Positions 51,259 through 60,937 are shown, counted from the stretch's first letter. The stretch: 64,000 nucleotides of DNA from Gymnodinialimonas sp. 57CJ19 (GCF_038396845.1 NZ_CP151587.1:1710001-1774000), one strand, 5' to 3'. The notes: a model not told the origin generated them from the sequence alone. Made by a program: numbers and translations.

Positions 51259-52296
51259 GATCGGCGTGGGGACGGTATCGTCTTTGCCGTCCATCATCAC
51301 GAAGCGGACCCACACCACGAGAGGAATGGCGACAAGCCCGCCAATCGGCCCCCAGAGCCAGAGCCAAAACACCAGCGACAAGAACACCATCAAGGGGTTC
51401 AGCGCCATATGACGTCCGACGAACGTCGGCGTCACAAATTGCGATTCCACAAGGTTAAGGCCAATGAATGCGGCCACCGGGGCCACGACCATCGGACCGT
51501 CGAAGGTCACGATACCGACCAGCAGAAGCGCCACGGTAATGAGACCCGGCCCAAGGTAGAGCACGAAGTTCAACAGGAACGCGGCGAAACCCCACATGAT
51601 GGGCTGAGGCATCCCAAGGACGGACATAACCAGCATGACGGCAACGCCAAACCCTGCGTTAATTGTCGAAATCGCGAGGAAATACCGCGAGACACGTGCC
51701 TCTGCGCGGATCAGAAGAGATTCGGACAATTGCGGGACGAAGCGGCAGACGCGCGCGTATACATCGCGGCGCGTGGTCAGAAAGAAATAGAGCGTGCCGA
51801 TAAAGATCATGATGCCCCCCAACACGGCGGGACCGTAGGATAGTGCGTCCAGCAGGTTGGGGATTGGCACCGCGGTGGTTTCTGCCTCGGGTCCCGCCTC
51901 GGCCCCGTCTGACAGCGCCTCGTTAACGGTGTCCTGGATTTCCTGCACGTCCGCCACCGCGCCGCGCAAACCTTCCACGAAAGTCCGCATCTCGGACCAG
52001 ATCAAAGGCCCGTTTCGAATGGCATGGGTGACCGTTGGCTCCACCACAAAGAACAAGGCCCCGGCGAGCACGAAGAATGTCGCCAGGATCAAAAGAGCCG
52101 CTGCGGCGCTTGGGACACGAAACCGTTCCAGAAAATCGACGAAAGGGGCCAGGACCAGTCCCAACACAATCGCGACAAGCACCGGCGCAATAAGGCCCTG
52201 AGCGTGGTCAAGCACCAGCCCAAGGAGAATGACAACAAGGACGATGTTGGCCATCGGCAACGTGCGTGCCGGAGATTTGATTTTTTCCATACCCAT
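51247..52296 (-). CDS. AI-2E family transporter
   Basis: A 349-residue membrane protein of the TqsA/PerM-like family. Helices are paired at the N-terminus (NIVLVVILLGLVLDHAQGLI, APVLVAIVLGLVLAPFVDFLERFRVP in parts), and the conserved C-terminal region includes FLLNFVLYLGPGLITVALLL and FIGLNLVESQFVTPTFVGR. The family includes osmolyte and autoinducer exporters; the substrate is unknown. It has an EcfG-type promoter and so belongs to the stress group. Confidence 0.9.
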   Translation of the reverse strand: MGMEKIKSPARTLPMANIVLVVILLGLVLDHAQGLIAPVLVAIVLGLVLAPFVDFLERFRVPSAAAALLILATFFVLAGALFFVVEPTVTHAIRNGPLIWSEMRTFVEGLRGAVADVQEIQDTVNEALSDGAEAGPEAETTAVPIPNLLDALSYGPAVLGGIMIFIGTLYFFLTTRRDVYARVCRFVPQLSESLLIRAEARVSRYFLAISTINAGFGVAVMLVMSVLGMPQPIMWGFAAFLLNFVLYLGPGLITVALLLVGIVTFDGPMVVAPVAAFIGLNLVESQFVTPTFVGRHMALNPLMVFLSLVFWLWLWGPIGGLVAIPLVVWVRFVMMDGKDDTVPTPIDPA

Positions 52297-52298
52297 CT

Positions 52299-52323
52299 AA
52301 CGTGCAAACAGGCCAAAGGTTCC
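52299..52323 (-). promoter_or_regulatory. EcfG-type promoter of AI-2E family gene
   Basis: On the minus strand GGAAC (52323-52319) and CGTT (52302-52299) are spaced by 16 bases, ending only 3 bases from the annotated ATG. The start codon may therefore lie further in, or the transcript is nearly leaderless. Confidence 0.65.
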
Positions 52324-52351
52324 TGCCGATCAATGGGTGATTATTCAAGCG

Positions 52352-53560
52352 CTATTGGGCAGCCATCCGGTCCGCGGCGGAGCCGGGCGCGGCATATCCA
52401 TCGCGGGTTTGGGGCGTCTTGATCCCAAGTACTGCCCCCGCAACCTGCGTGCGCAGGATTTGCGCGGTGCCACCGCCGATGGTGAACATCCGCACGTCGC
52501 GGTACATCCGCTCCAACGGTTCCCTGTCGCTGTAGCCGCGTGCACCAAACATTTGCAGCGCGTCGTTTACCACCTTTATGGCCACTTCCGAGGCGAACAA
52601 TTTCGCCCGCGCAGCCATCGTCATGTCAGGGAAGGCCTTACCCGATTTGGCCGCTTCATGGAGCATCAGACGGGCCGCATGGACCTGCGTGTCCATGTCT
52701 GCCACCATCCATTGAAGCCCTTGAAACTCTGCGATGGGGCGGCCAAATTGTTCGCGGTCCAACAGGTAGCGTTTGGCATGCTCCAAGGCACCCGCTGCGA
52801 CCCCAAGGGCTATCGTGCCCGCGCCCACGCGTTGCGAATTATAGGCGGTCATCAGGTCGGCAAAGCCGCGCTGCAAACCCGACGGCGGTGTCAGAAGCCA
52901 CTTCTCATGGACCTCCAGCCCCTCAAAACGCAGTTCTGCTTCAGGCATGCCACACAGCCCCATGGTGTGCTCGCGCCCCACGACGGTAAAGCCCTTGGGT
53001 AATTCGCCACTTTGGCTATCGGCAAAGACAATGAAGCCGCCGATGCCTTGGGGTGTGCCATCCTCGGCCAGGACCTGCGCGAATATGAGGTGGAGCTTCG
53101 ACACGCCGCCCCCGGTTATCCAGTGCTTGCAGCCGTTCAGCACATAGGTATCGCCGCGCTTGCGGGCCGTGGTTTGCATCTGCGTGGCGGCACTTCCGGC
53201 CTCGGGCTCGGTGATGCAGATCGCGGGCTTGTCGCCGGCCAGAACATACGGCGCGCAGAACGATTTTTGCGCATCGGTCCCGTACGCCATGACGGCGCTG
53301 ATGCCGCCCATGTTGGCCTCTACCACGATCCGGGCCGTCAGGGTGCAGACCTTGGCGATTTCTTCGACGACCATGGCCACGTCCAGAAAGCTGGCCCCTT
53401 GGCCGCCCAATGCCTTCGGGATCGTCATGCCCATGATCCCGGCTTCGGCCAGCTTGGCCACATTGGGCCAGCAATAGCTGCGGGTCTTGTCCCAATGGGC
53501 CGCGCGTTCAGCAAAGCCGGGGGCAAGGTCGCGGGCGGTTTGGACAAGGGGGTGGGACAT
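52352..53560 (-). CDS. Acyl-CoA dehydrogenase family protein
   Basis: A 402-residue flavoprotein. The ATG at 53560 has AAAGGAG upstream. Family blocks: MGMTIPKALGGQGAS, the FAD-site ITEPEAGSAATQMQT and NGCKHWITGGG, then GLCGMPEAELRFEG, QRVGAGTIALGVAAGALEHA and the C-terminal RDVRMFTIGGGTAQILRTQVAG (in parts). The catalytic Glu position near the end is replaced by Gly-rich IGGGTAQI, as in some subgroups. It oxidises an acyl-CoA; the substrate is not clear. It is divergent from a LysR gene. Confidence 0.92.
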   Translation of the reverse strand: MSHPLVQTARDLAPGFAERAAHWDKTRSYCWPNVAKLAEAGIMGMTIPKALGGQGASFLDVAMVVEEIAKVCTLTARIVVEANMGGISAVMAYGTDAQKSFCAPYVLAGDKPAICITEPEAGSAATQMQTTARKRGDTYVLNGCKHWITGGGVSKLHLIFAQVLAEDGTPQGIGGFIVFADSQSGELPKGFTVVGREHTMGLCGMPEAELRFEGLEVHEKWLLTPPSGLQRGFADLMTAYNSQRVGAGTIALGVAAGALEHAKRYLLDREQFGRPIAEFQGLQWMVADMDTQVHAARLMLHEAAKSGKAFPDMTMAARAKLFASEVAIKVVNDALQMFGARGYSDREPLERMYRDVRMFTIGGGTAQILRTQVAGAVLGIKTPQTRDGYAAPGSAADRMAAQ

Positions 53561-53665
53561 GGGCAGGCTCCTTTGCGGACGATCACGCAACCGTGATTGC
53601 GTCTGAGCATACAAAGGATGTAGTTCATTTCTATCGTATAAGATTTCATTTTAACTTCAGGGTGA

Positions 53666-54538
53666 TTGAAGTTCTTGCAAACCCGGTCGCTCAGAACCCT
53701 AGTGAAAATCGCCCATGCAGGCTCGTTCGCGCAGGCGGCCGGGCAGTTGGGGATTACCCTTTCGACGCTTTCCATGCAGATGAAGGCGCTGGAGGCCGAG
53801 TTGGGCGTTGCCCTGTTTGACCGCAACCATCGCCCGCCGCGCCTGACGCCCTTGGCTGTATCGGTTGTGGAACAGGCGACAGCGATGTTGCAGCACGAAG
53901 ATCAACTGGTGGAGCTGTGCCGCCCCAGCGATACGCTTGTCGGGCATTTCAAACTGGGCTTCGTGACCACGGCCGCAGTGCGCTTGCTGCCTGACGTTCT
54001 CAAGCGGGCGCAAACCCTGGCCCCCCGTGCCCGGTTCGAGGTGGAAACCGGCCTGTCGGCGGTCTTGCAAGAGAAGGTCGAGAATGGACAGATTGATGCG
54101 GCGGTGGTGACCGACGCGGGCGCGTTTCCGCCCCGCCTTCTGTCGCAACTCCTGCGCCGAGAGCCGTTTGTGTTTGCCGCACACCAGCGGCTTTTGGACG
54201 GCGGGCTTGCGGGGTTGATGGCGCAGCACAGGTTCTTTCACTTCATGCCCGGCACCGGGATCGGTAAGCTGATCGCGCGGACCATGGGCGAGCAGGATCG
54301 CCCGAAAAACGCAGCCTCGGTCGTGTTGGACGATCTGGAGGCGATCATGGAATGCGTCACCGAAGGGTTGGGATTTACCCTGCTCCCCGAGCCGGACGTG
54401 ACCCGTTACCTGACGCCCGAAATCCGCACCCTTGCCGCGCCCAATGATCTGGAAAGAAAGCTTGTCCTGGCGATCCAGCGTGAAGGGGCCCTCGCGCCTC
54501 GGTTGGGGGCGTTGAAGGCGCTGTTCGGCGCGGCCTAA
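53666..54538 (+). CDS. LysR family transcriptional regulator
   Basis: A 290-residue LysR protein read from a TTG at 53666. The N-terminal HTH (LRTLVKIAHAGSFAQAAGQLGITLSTLSMQMKALEAELG, in parts) is typical, followed by an effector domain (HFKLGFVTTAAVRLLPDVL). It is divergent from the acyl-CoA dehydrogenase gene and probably controls it. The 3' end overlaps the convergent ABC exporter gene by 4 bases. Confidence 0.9.
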   Translation: MKFLQTRSLRTLVKIAHAGSFAQAAGQLGITLSTLSMQMKALEAELGVALFDRNHRPPRLTPLAVSVVEQATAMLQHEDQLVELCRPSDTLVGHFKLGFVTTAAVRLLPDVLKRAQTLAPRARFEVETGLSAVLQEKVENGQIDAAVVTDAGAFPPRLLSQLLRREPFVFAAHQRLLDGGLAGLMAQHRFFHFMPGTGIGKLIARTMGEQDRPKNAASVVLDDLEAIMECVTEGLGFTLLPEPDVTRYLTPEIRTLAAPNDLERKLVLAIQREGALAPRLGALKALFGAA

Positions 54539-56304
54539 TCGGCGGCGGCGTTGACCTGCATTTCGTACAGCCGGGAATAGGCGCCGCCCTTTGCCAGAAG
54601 CGTGTCGTGGGTGCCTTCCTCGATCACGCGTCCGGCTTCCATCACCACGATCTTGTGGGCTGACCGGATCGTGGCCAGACGGTGCGCGATGACCAGTGTC
54701 GTGCGCCCCTGGGCCAGTCGGTCCAATGCCTTGCCCACCAACTTTTCGGACTGCGCATCAAGGGCCGAGGTCGGCTCGTCCAACAACAAGACAGGCGCGC
54801 TTTTCAACATCGCCCGCGCAATGGCAACGCGCTGGCGTTGGCCGCCCGACAAAGCCGACCCGCGCGGGCCAACTTGGCTGTCCAACCCCTGCGGCAAGTC
54901 CTTGGCGAACACATCGACGGAGGCGTTCTTCGCGGCCTCGCGCACCGCTTCTTCGGAAGCTGTCTGGTCGCCCATCAATATGTTCGCCGCGATGGTTTCA
55001 TCGAACAGCGCCGTTTCCTGCCCCACCACCGCAATCGTGTCGCGCAGCGTCGTGATATCTGTGCCGTTAACTGCCACGTCACCGATCCGGATAATGCCAG
55101 ATTGCGGATCGTAAAGGCGAGTCAGGGCGGCGAAAACGGTGGTCTTGCCCGCGCCGGACGCCCCCACAAGTGCCGTGGTCTCGCCCACCTTCGCGGTGAA
55201 GCTCAGGCCGCGCAGAACCGGCGCGTCGCCGTAGGACAAATGCACATCGTCGAAGGTGATATCGCCGTGGGATAGCGGACGTGGCTTGGCGGGCGGCAGA
55301 ATTGTCGGCGCTGTCTCGAACACCTCGTATACCCGTTCGAGGGAAGCGCCAGCGGCCTGCATCTGCCCGGCAATCGACGACAGGCGGCGTAGCGGTTCAA
55401 ACAATAGGCCCAAGGCGGTGAAGAACGACATGAACTCGCCCACCGTCTTTTCGCCCGCTACGATATCGCGGCCGCCGAAGTAGAGCACGGCGACAAACCC
55501 CGCAGCGGCAATGATGTCGATCATTGCGGGGTTGGCTGCAACGCCAATCTGCGCCTTGATTGAGGGGCGCAGAAACTGGCGCACTTCTTCGCGGAAGCGA
55601 TTGCTTTCATTGCTTTCCAGACGGTTCAGCTTGATCGTCTGAATGCCGTGGAAGATCTCATCCAATCGGGTGGACAGGCGAGCGGCGGCCTCTCTCGCGG
55701 CGATGGCGGTTTTGCGGATGAAGGCCTGAACCGCCAGCAGCGGCAGGATCAAGACCGGCAGGCCAATCAGGGCGTATAGGGTCCATTGCCAATCGGTCCA
55801 AAGCATCACCGCCAGCAAAGAGATCAGGGTCACGCTATCGCGCCCCAACGACACCAAGACCGATGACGACAAAGATTGCAGTGCCGCCGTGTCGCCACGG
55901 ACCCGCTCAATCAACGCGCCGGGCGCATTGCCTTGAAAGTAGCTCATGTCGAGGGTCAGGAAATGCTTCACCAACCGAGTTTGCAACTGGGTCACGACTT
56001 TCAGGCCGACGCCCACCATCAACACGCGCTGAAAGAAGCCCGAGGTGGCGCGAAGGGTAAACAGCCCACCCACGGTTAGTGCCACCCATGTCACTCCGCC
56101 CATGGAACCGGCGCTGAACAGCTCGTCAAACAGCGGCTGCACCAACCAAGCGAAAGCCCCGATTGCGGCCCCTTCGATGGCCATCAACACGACGGCAACA
56201 GTGATGATCGGCCAAAACTGAAAAACGTGATCGCGCCACAGGCGGCGCAACAGGTCGCCGGGGCGGTTGGTCGCCTTAGGATCGGATGGGGGCGTCACGG
56301 ACAT
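54535..56304 (-). CDS. ABC exporter, fused permease/ATPase (MsbA-like)
   Basis: A 589-residue half-transporter; the start is the ATG at 56304 (MSVTPPSDPKATNRP). Six membrane helices form the first 310 residues. The ATPase has Walker A GASGAGKTT, Q-loop VGQETALFDE, signature LSGGQRQR, Walker B VLLLDEPTSALD and the switch His in VIAHRLATI. MsbA-type proteins flip lipid A or other lipids; a different lipid or drug substrate is possible. It is monocistronic. Confidence 0.93.
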   Translation of the reverse strand: MSVTPPSDPKATNRPGDLLRRLWRDHVFQFWPIITVAVVLMAIEGAAIGAFAWLVQPLFDELFSAGSMGGVTWVALTVGGLFTLRATSGFFQRVLMVGVGLKVVTQLQTRLVKHFLTLDMSYFQGNAPGALIERVRGDTAALQSLSSSVLVSLGRDSVTLISLLAVMLWTDWQWTLYALIGLPVLILPLLAVQAFIRKTAIAAREAAARLSTRLDEIFHGIQTIKLNRLESNESNRFREEVRQFLRPSIKAQIGVAANPAMIDIIAAAGFVAVLYFGGRDIVAGEKTVGEFMSFFTALGLLFEPLRRLSSIAGQMQAAGASLERVYEVFETAPTILPPAKPRPLSHGDITFDDVHLSYGDAPVLRGLSFTAKVGETTALVGASGAGKTTVFAALTRLYDPQSGIIRIGDVAVNGTDITTLRDTIAVVGQETALFDETIAANILMGDQTASEEAVREAAKNASVDVFAKDLPQGLDSQVGPRGSALSGGQRQRVAIARAMLKSAPVLLLDEPTSALDAQSEKLVGKALDRLAQGRTTLVIAHRLATIRSAHKIVVMEAGRVIEEGTHDTLLAKGGAYSRLYEMQVNAAAD

Positions 56305-56618
56305 GGGGCAGGGGTCCCGGCAGGATTGGCGGAGATGTGCGGCACGGTCGCTTTCCTCTACGGCGCCCTCTTGAGGGTACGCGAAGCGATACGCGATGTG
56401 CTGCGCCAGCACAAGAACCGCCCGATTCGCCTGAAATTGCCGATTTTTTCAGGCGCATCGGTGGATTTTACTAATGATGGCAGGAAATTCGCCCTTGGTT
56501 CGGATATTGTGGGTGCTTCTGGTTGAAACCAAACCCGGCCTGCGTCTAGGCTGTATACACAAGCTAGGGCTCGGTCGGTTGACCGGTGACACCAAGGCGT
56601 AACAACAGGGAGTGGGGT

Positions 56619-57716
56619 TTGACCTCAGACGGATCGCAAGCGTTCGTATCGTTCGATCGCGTTCAAAAGAGCTATGACGGCGAGGTTCTTGTCGTCAAAG
56701 ACCTTAACCTGCACATCGGTCGGGGCGAGTTCCTGACAATGCTTGGGCCCTCGGGGTCCGGCAAGACCACGTGCCTCATGATGCTAGCTGGCTTCGAGAC
56801 CGCCACCCATGGCGAGATTACCCTCGACGGCAAGCCCATCAACAACATCCCGCCCCACAAGCGCGGCATTGGGATGGTTTTCCAGAACTATGCGCTGTTC
56901 CCGCACATGACAGTGGGCGAAAATTTGTCGTTCCCGCTTGAAGTGCGCGGCATGGGCAAGTCCGAGCGTGAAGGCAAGATCAAGCGCGCGCTCGACATGG
57001 TGCAGATGGGAGATTTCATCAATCGCCGTCCGGCGCAGCTTTCGGGCGGTCAGCAACAGCGGATCGCGCTGAGCCGTGCCTTGGTGTTCGAGCCAGAACT
57101 GGTCTTGATGGATGAGCCTCTGGGCGCGCTCGACAAGCAGCTGCGCGAGACCTTGCAGTTTGAAATTACCAATCTGGCGCACGAGCTGGGGATCACCACG
57201 GTTTACGTGACCCATGACCAGACCGAAGCGCTGACCATGTCGGACCGGGTCGCCGTGTTCGACGATGGCCGCATTCAGCAATTGGCCCCGCCAGATGAGC
57301 TGTATGAAGAGCCGCAAAACAGCTTCGTGGCGCAGTTCATCGGCGAAAACAACACGTTGCAAGGCATGGTTAGCAAGATGACTGGCGATATGTGCGAAGT
57401 GACGCTGGCCGATGGCTCGATCATCGACGCGCTGCCGGTGAACGTGTCTTCGGTGGGGGAAAAGACCCAGGTATCGATCCGGCCCGAACGGGTCGAGATG
57501 GACGAAAGCCGTCTGACGCCCGGTGCCCATACGCTGAAGGCTGAAGTGCTGGAGTTCGTCTATATGGGCGACATCTACCGGACCCGCCTACGGGTCGCGG
57601 GCGTAGATGATTTCATCATCAAGACACGAAATGCCCCCGATCAGCGCAGGCTGAAACCGGGGGAACGTATCGAGATCGGCTGGCGTCCACAGGATTGCCG
57701 GGCGCTGGATGCGTAA
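56619..57716 (+). CDS. Polyamine-type ABC transporter ATP-binding protein (PotA-like)
   Basis: A 365-residue ATPase. I prefer the TTG at 56619, which has AGGGAG about 9 bases upstream, over a GTG at 56586. Walker A is GPSGSGKTT, the signature LSGGQQQR, Walker B LVLMDEPLGALD; VTHDQTEALTMSDR and a C-terminal TOBE_2 regulatory domain follow. The closest relatives handle spermidine/putrescine or related cations. It heads the operon of binding protein and permeases. Confidence 0.93.
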   Translation: MTSDGSQAFVSFDRVQKSYDGEVLVVKDLNLHIGRGEFLTMLGPSGSGKTTCLMMLAGFETATHGEITLDGKPINNIPPHKRGIGMVFQNYALFPHMTVGENLSFPLEVRGMGKSEREGKIKRALDMVQMGDFINRRPAQLSGGQQQRIALSRALVFEPELVLMDEPLGALDKQLRETLQFEITNLAHELGITTVYVTHDQTEALTMSDRVAVFDDGRIQQLAPPDELYEEPQNSFVAQFIGENNTLQGMVSKMTGDMCEVTLADGSIIDALPVNVSSVGEKTQVSIRPERVEMDESRLTPGAHTLKAEVLEFVYMGDIYRTRLRVAGVDDFIIKTRNAPDQRRLKPGERIEIGWRPQDCRALDA

Positions 57717-57792
57717 AGCTGGTGCCCGGTATGCGGGCGCGAGCCAAGAGTTCGGGGAAACCCCGACAGAAGTTCAACCAAGGAGAGACAAC

Positions 57793-58908
57793 ATGAACCT
57801 CAAGAGCCTTATGCTCCTGACAACTGGCGCCAGCATGGCCGCCACCGGCGCCATGGCCGACGGCCACATGGCCAACTCCATGACCCTCGTGTCCTGGGGC
57901 GGTGCGTACCAAGCCAGCCAGGTCAACGCCTATTCCGACCCCTACGTAGCGATGAATGAGGGCCTTGAAGTAATCTGGGACGAATCCTCTGGCGAAGCTG
58001 TGGCGCGCCTGCGTGCCATGAACGAGGCCGGCAACGTCACGTGGGACCTCGTGGACGTTGTGGCATCTGACGCCATGCGCCTGTGCGACGAAGGTCTGGC
58101 GATGGAAATCGACCACGACGAGGTGTTGGCACCGGCCCCCGATGGCACACCCGCGACCGAGGACTTCGGCGACCTGATCGTGTCCGACTGCTTCATCCCG
58201 CAGATCGTATATTCCACGACCGTCGGCTACCGCACGGACGTTGCAGAATGGAACGGCAACACACCAACCGATATCTGCGCGATCTTCGACACCGAGAACT
58301 TCCCCGGCCAGCGTTCGCTGGAGCGTCGCCCGATTGGTAACCTTGAATGGGCCCTGATCTGTGACGGCGTTGCGATGGAAGACGTCTATGACGTTCTGGA
58401 AACCGACGAAGGCATCACGCGTGCTTTTGCCATGCTGGACACAATCCAGGACAACACCGTTTGGTGGACCGCGGGCGCCGACACGCCTCAGCTTCTGGCC
58501 GATGGCGAAATCGTCATGGGTTCCACCTACAACGGCCGTCTGTTCTCTCTGATCGAAGAACAGGACCAGCCCGTTGCAATGCTCTGGGACGCTCAGGTGT
58601 TCGACCTTGACGGTTGGATCATTCCTGAAGGCCTGCCTGAGGACCGTCTGGCCCGTACGCTCGACTTCCTTCGCTTTGCGACGGACACACAGCGTCTGGC
58701 GGATCAAGCTGCTTACATCTCCTACGGTCCGGCCCGCGCAAGCTCCGCGCCGCTGGTAGGTCAGCACGCAACGCTTGGCATCGACATGGCGCCACACATG
58801 CCAACCGATCCGGCAAACGCCACACGGACCTTCCTGTTCAACTACGAATGGTGGGCAGATTACCGTGACGACATGGACGCCCGCTTCCAGGCGTGGCTGG
58901 CCCAGTAA
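57793..58908 (+). CDS. Polyamine-type extracellular solute-binding protein
   Basis: A 371-residue periplasmic binding protein from the ATG at 57793 (AAGGAGAGACAAC upstream). The signal peptide is MNLKSLMLLTTGASMAATGAMA. The mature start TLVSWGGAYQASQ and later DLVDVVASDAMRLCDEG are typical of PotD/PotF-like cluster-D proteins. Two cysteines (LICDG, LCDEG) may pair. It delivers ligand to the permeases of the operon; polyamine specificity is inferred from the ATPase and permeases. Confidence 0.92.
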   Translation: MNLKSLMLLTTGASMAATGAMADGHMANSMTLVSWGGAYQASQVNAYSDPYVAMNEGLEVIWDESSGEAVARLRAMNEAGNVTWDLVDVVASDAMRLCDEGLAMEIDHDEVLAPAPDGTPATEDFGDLIVSDCFIPQIVYSTTVGYRTDVAEWNGNTPTDICAIFDTENFPGQRSLERRPIGNLEWALICDGVAMEDVYDVLETDEGITRAFAMLDTIQDNTVWWTAGADTPQLLADGEIVMGSTYNGRLFSLIEEQDQPVAMLWDAQVFDLDGWIIPEGLPEDRLARTLDFLRFATDTQRLADQAAYISYGPARASSAPLVGQHATLGIDMAPHMPTDPANATRTFLFNYEWWADYRDDMDARFQAWLAQ

Positions 58909-58912
58909 CGTC

Positions 58913-58971
58913 GTAGACCGGGCCTCGGCCCGGTCCGCACCGTACCATACCCGGGCCAAGGCCCGGTCTAC
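58913..58971 (+). repeat. Large imperfect inverted repeat after the binding-protein gene
   Basis: GTAGACCGGGCCTCGGCC and its near complement (arms 58913-58933 and 58951-58971, one mismatch) form a long GC-rich stem with a 17-base loop. Placed between the highly needed binding-protein gene and the rest of the operon, it probably stabilises the upstream mRNA or attenuates read-through. Similar GTAGACCGGGCC elements are, by my recollection, dispersed in Rhodobacteraceae. Confidence 0.75.
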
Positions 58972-59026
58972 GGGTGGGCTGCCATTGTGGCCCACCCACA
59001 TCTTCAGAAAGACAAGGCGACGCCCA

Positions 59027-59314
59027 ATGCCCAAAGGCTATATCATCGGCCATATCACGGTGAACGACCCCGAGGCTTACCAAGAGTATATCGAGCGTGA
59101 CACGCCGATCCTTCTGAGCCACGGCGCGCGTCCGATCGTCCGGGGTGGCAAGGCCGAGGTGCTGGAAGGTGAGACGTTCCAACGCCACGTTGTCTTTGAG
59201 TTTGACAGCTACGAGACCGCCATGGCTGCCTATAATGATCCCGAATATCAAGAAGTTGCACAGATCCGCCGCCGCACAGCCGACAGCGTGATCCTTGTCG
59301 TGGAGGGCGTGTGA
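59027..59314 (+). CDS. DUF1330 family protein
   Basis: A 95-residue ferredoxin-fold-like protein beginning MPKGYIIGHITVNDPEAYQE, with the HGARPIVRGGKAEVLEG and VVFEFDSYETAMAAYNDPEY blocks that define DUF1330. The fold is a small dimeric alpha/beta barrel, without known activity. Its stop is directly followed by the permease ATG, so it is part of the transporter operon, an unusual position. Confidence 0.9.
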   Translation: MPKGYIIGHITVNDPEAYQEYIERDTPILLSHGARPIVRGGKAEVLEGETFQRHVVFEFDSYETAMAAYNDPEYQEVAQIRRRTADSVILVVEGV

Positions 59315-60931
59315 ATGTCTGATACCACCGTCCAAGACGGCCCCGTCCTTGCTGCCGATGGCACGCCCCTGAAGCGCAGCCTTGCGCGCGCCTTGCGGGT
59401 CCAGAAGCTTCGTGCGCTGATGCTGATCGCGCCGCTGCTGATCTTTATTCTGGTCGCCTTCATCGCGCCCATCGTTGATATGTTGTTCCGCTCGGTCGAG
59501 AACCAGATCACCTCGGAAACCTTGCCGCGCACCGTTGTGGCGCTGGAGAGCTGGGACGCCGAAGGTCTGCCCGATGACGATACATACGCCGCTCTGGCCT
59601 ATGACTTCATGGAAGCGGCCGAGCGTCGCCGCCACACGCGCCTTGGATCGCGGCTGAATTACGAGACGACAGGGATTTCCTCCCTGTTCCGTCAGTCGGG
59701 GCGGGGTGTGGATGACATTGGCGAAGACTACGCCGACCAGTTCCACGACCTGAACGCGCTTTGGGAAGAACCCGCCACATGGGCAGCCCTTATGGGTGCC
59801 CCCGATTGGGTGGAGGATGCCACCGGCGCGGAAGGCACGGGGCAACCGTTCCGCCTGTCCGTATCCGCCATGGAAACGCTGCCAGAAACCGCCGACGCCT
59901 ACCGCAGCTTTGCGCGGACGGTGCAGGAAGAAGACGATGACAACCCGACGGCAGAGGAGCCTTGGAACACCGTCTATATGGCCCTTTACCGAGACCTGAG
60001 CCGTAACGACGTGTCTGGCTATGACGGCCCCATGGCCGACCTGCTGGCCGAGGCTGCCGCCGCCGTGGGCGACTTCACCGGCATGTCCCCCAGCGAGGCG
60101 TGGATCGACGTGAATGACGATTGGGGCGACCGCGAAGTCTGGGCCACGATCGAGGCTTTCTCGGACCCTTACACCGCTGGCTATTTTCTGACCTCCATCG
60201 ACTTGCGCCTGACCCCGGATGGGATCGAGGCGCAGCCCGAAGAACAGCGTGTCTATATCCTGTTGTTCCAACGGACGATCTTCATGTCGGGGATGATTAC
60301 GCTGATGTGCGTGCTGCTTGGCTATCCGATTGCTTACCTGCTTTCGAACCTGCCATCCAAATCCTCCAACCTGCTGCTGATCCTTGTGTTGCTGCCGTTC
60401 TGGACCTCTTTGCTGGTGCGAACCTCAGCCTGGAAGGTGCTGCTGCAACAGCAAGGCGTGATTAACGACATCCTCGTCTGGATCGGCATTGTGGCCGACG
60501 ACAACCGATTGGCGTTGATCAACAACCAGTTGGGCACGATCATCGCGATGACGCATATCCTGCTGCCGTTCATGATCTTGCCGCTGTTTTCGGTGATGAA
60601 AACCATTCCGCCAAGCTATGTGCGGGCGGCGAAATCACTGGGGGCGACGAACTTCACTGCCTTCCGGCGCGTGTATTTTCCGCAGTCCATTCCGGGCATT
60701 GGGGCGGGGTGTATCCTCGTGTTCATCCTGGCCATCGGCTACTACATCACGCCGGAACTGGTGGGCGGACGGACGGGGACGTTCATCTCCAACCGGATCG
60801 CGTACCACATCTCGTCCAGCCTGAACTGGGGCCTCGCGGCCGCGCTCGGCTCTCTCCTGCTGGCGCTCGTGCTGGTTCTCTACTGGGTCTACGATCGCAT
60901 CGTGGGCATCGACAACGTGAAGCTAGGGTAA
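59315..60931 (+). CDS. Polyamine-type ABC transporter permease (PotB-like) with large periplasmic insertion
   Basis: A 538-residue permease, much longer than the 280-310 residues usual for the family. Helix 1 (LMLIAPLLIFILVAFIAPIVDMLF) is followed by about 250 acidic residues rich in Asp/Glu/Thr before the first family helix block (TIFMSGMITLMCVLLGYPIAYLL). The permease core and its ATPase-coupling EAA-like loop (YVRAAKSLGATNFTAFRRVYFPQ) are intact. The insertion is likely periplasmic and may form a docking domain for the binding protein. Confidence 0.9.
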   Translation: MSDTTVQDGPVLAADGTPLKRSLARALRVQKLRALMLIAPLLIFILVAFIAPIVDMLFRSVENQITSETLPRTVVALESWDAEGLPDDDTYAALAYDFMEAAERRRHTRLGSRLNYETTGISSLFRQSGRGVDDIGEDYADQFHDLNALWEEPATWAALMGAPDWVEDATGAEGTGQPFRLSVSAMETLPETADAYRSFARTVQEEDDDNPTAEEPWNTVYMALYRDLSRNDVSGYDGPMADLLAEAAAAVGDFTGMSPSEAWIDVNDDWGDREVWATIEAFSDPYTAGYFLTSIDLRLTPDGIEAQPEEQRVYILLFQRTIFMSGMITLMCVLLGYPIAYLLSNLPSKSSNLLLILVLLPFWTSLLVRTSAWKVLLQQQGVINDILVWIGIVADDNRLALINNQLGTIIAMTHILLPFMILPLFSVMKTIPPSYVRAAKSLGATNFTAFRRVYFPQSIPGIGAGCILVFILAIGYYITPELVGGRTGTFISNRIAYHISSSLNWGLAAALGSLLLALVLVLYWVYDRIVGIDNVKLG

Positions 60932-60937
60932 CACATC

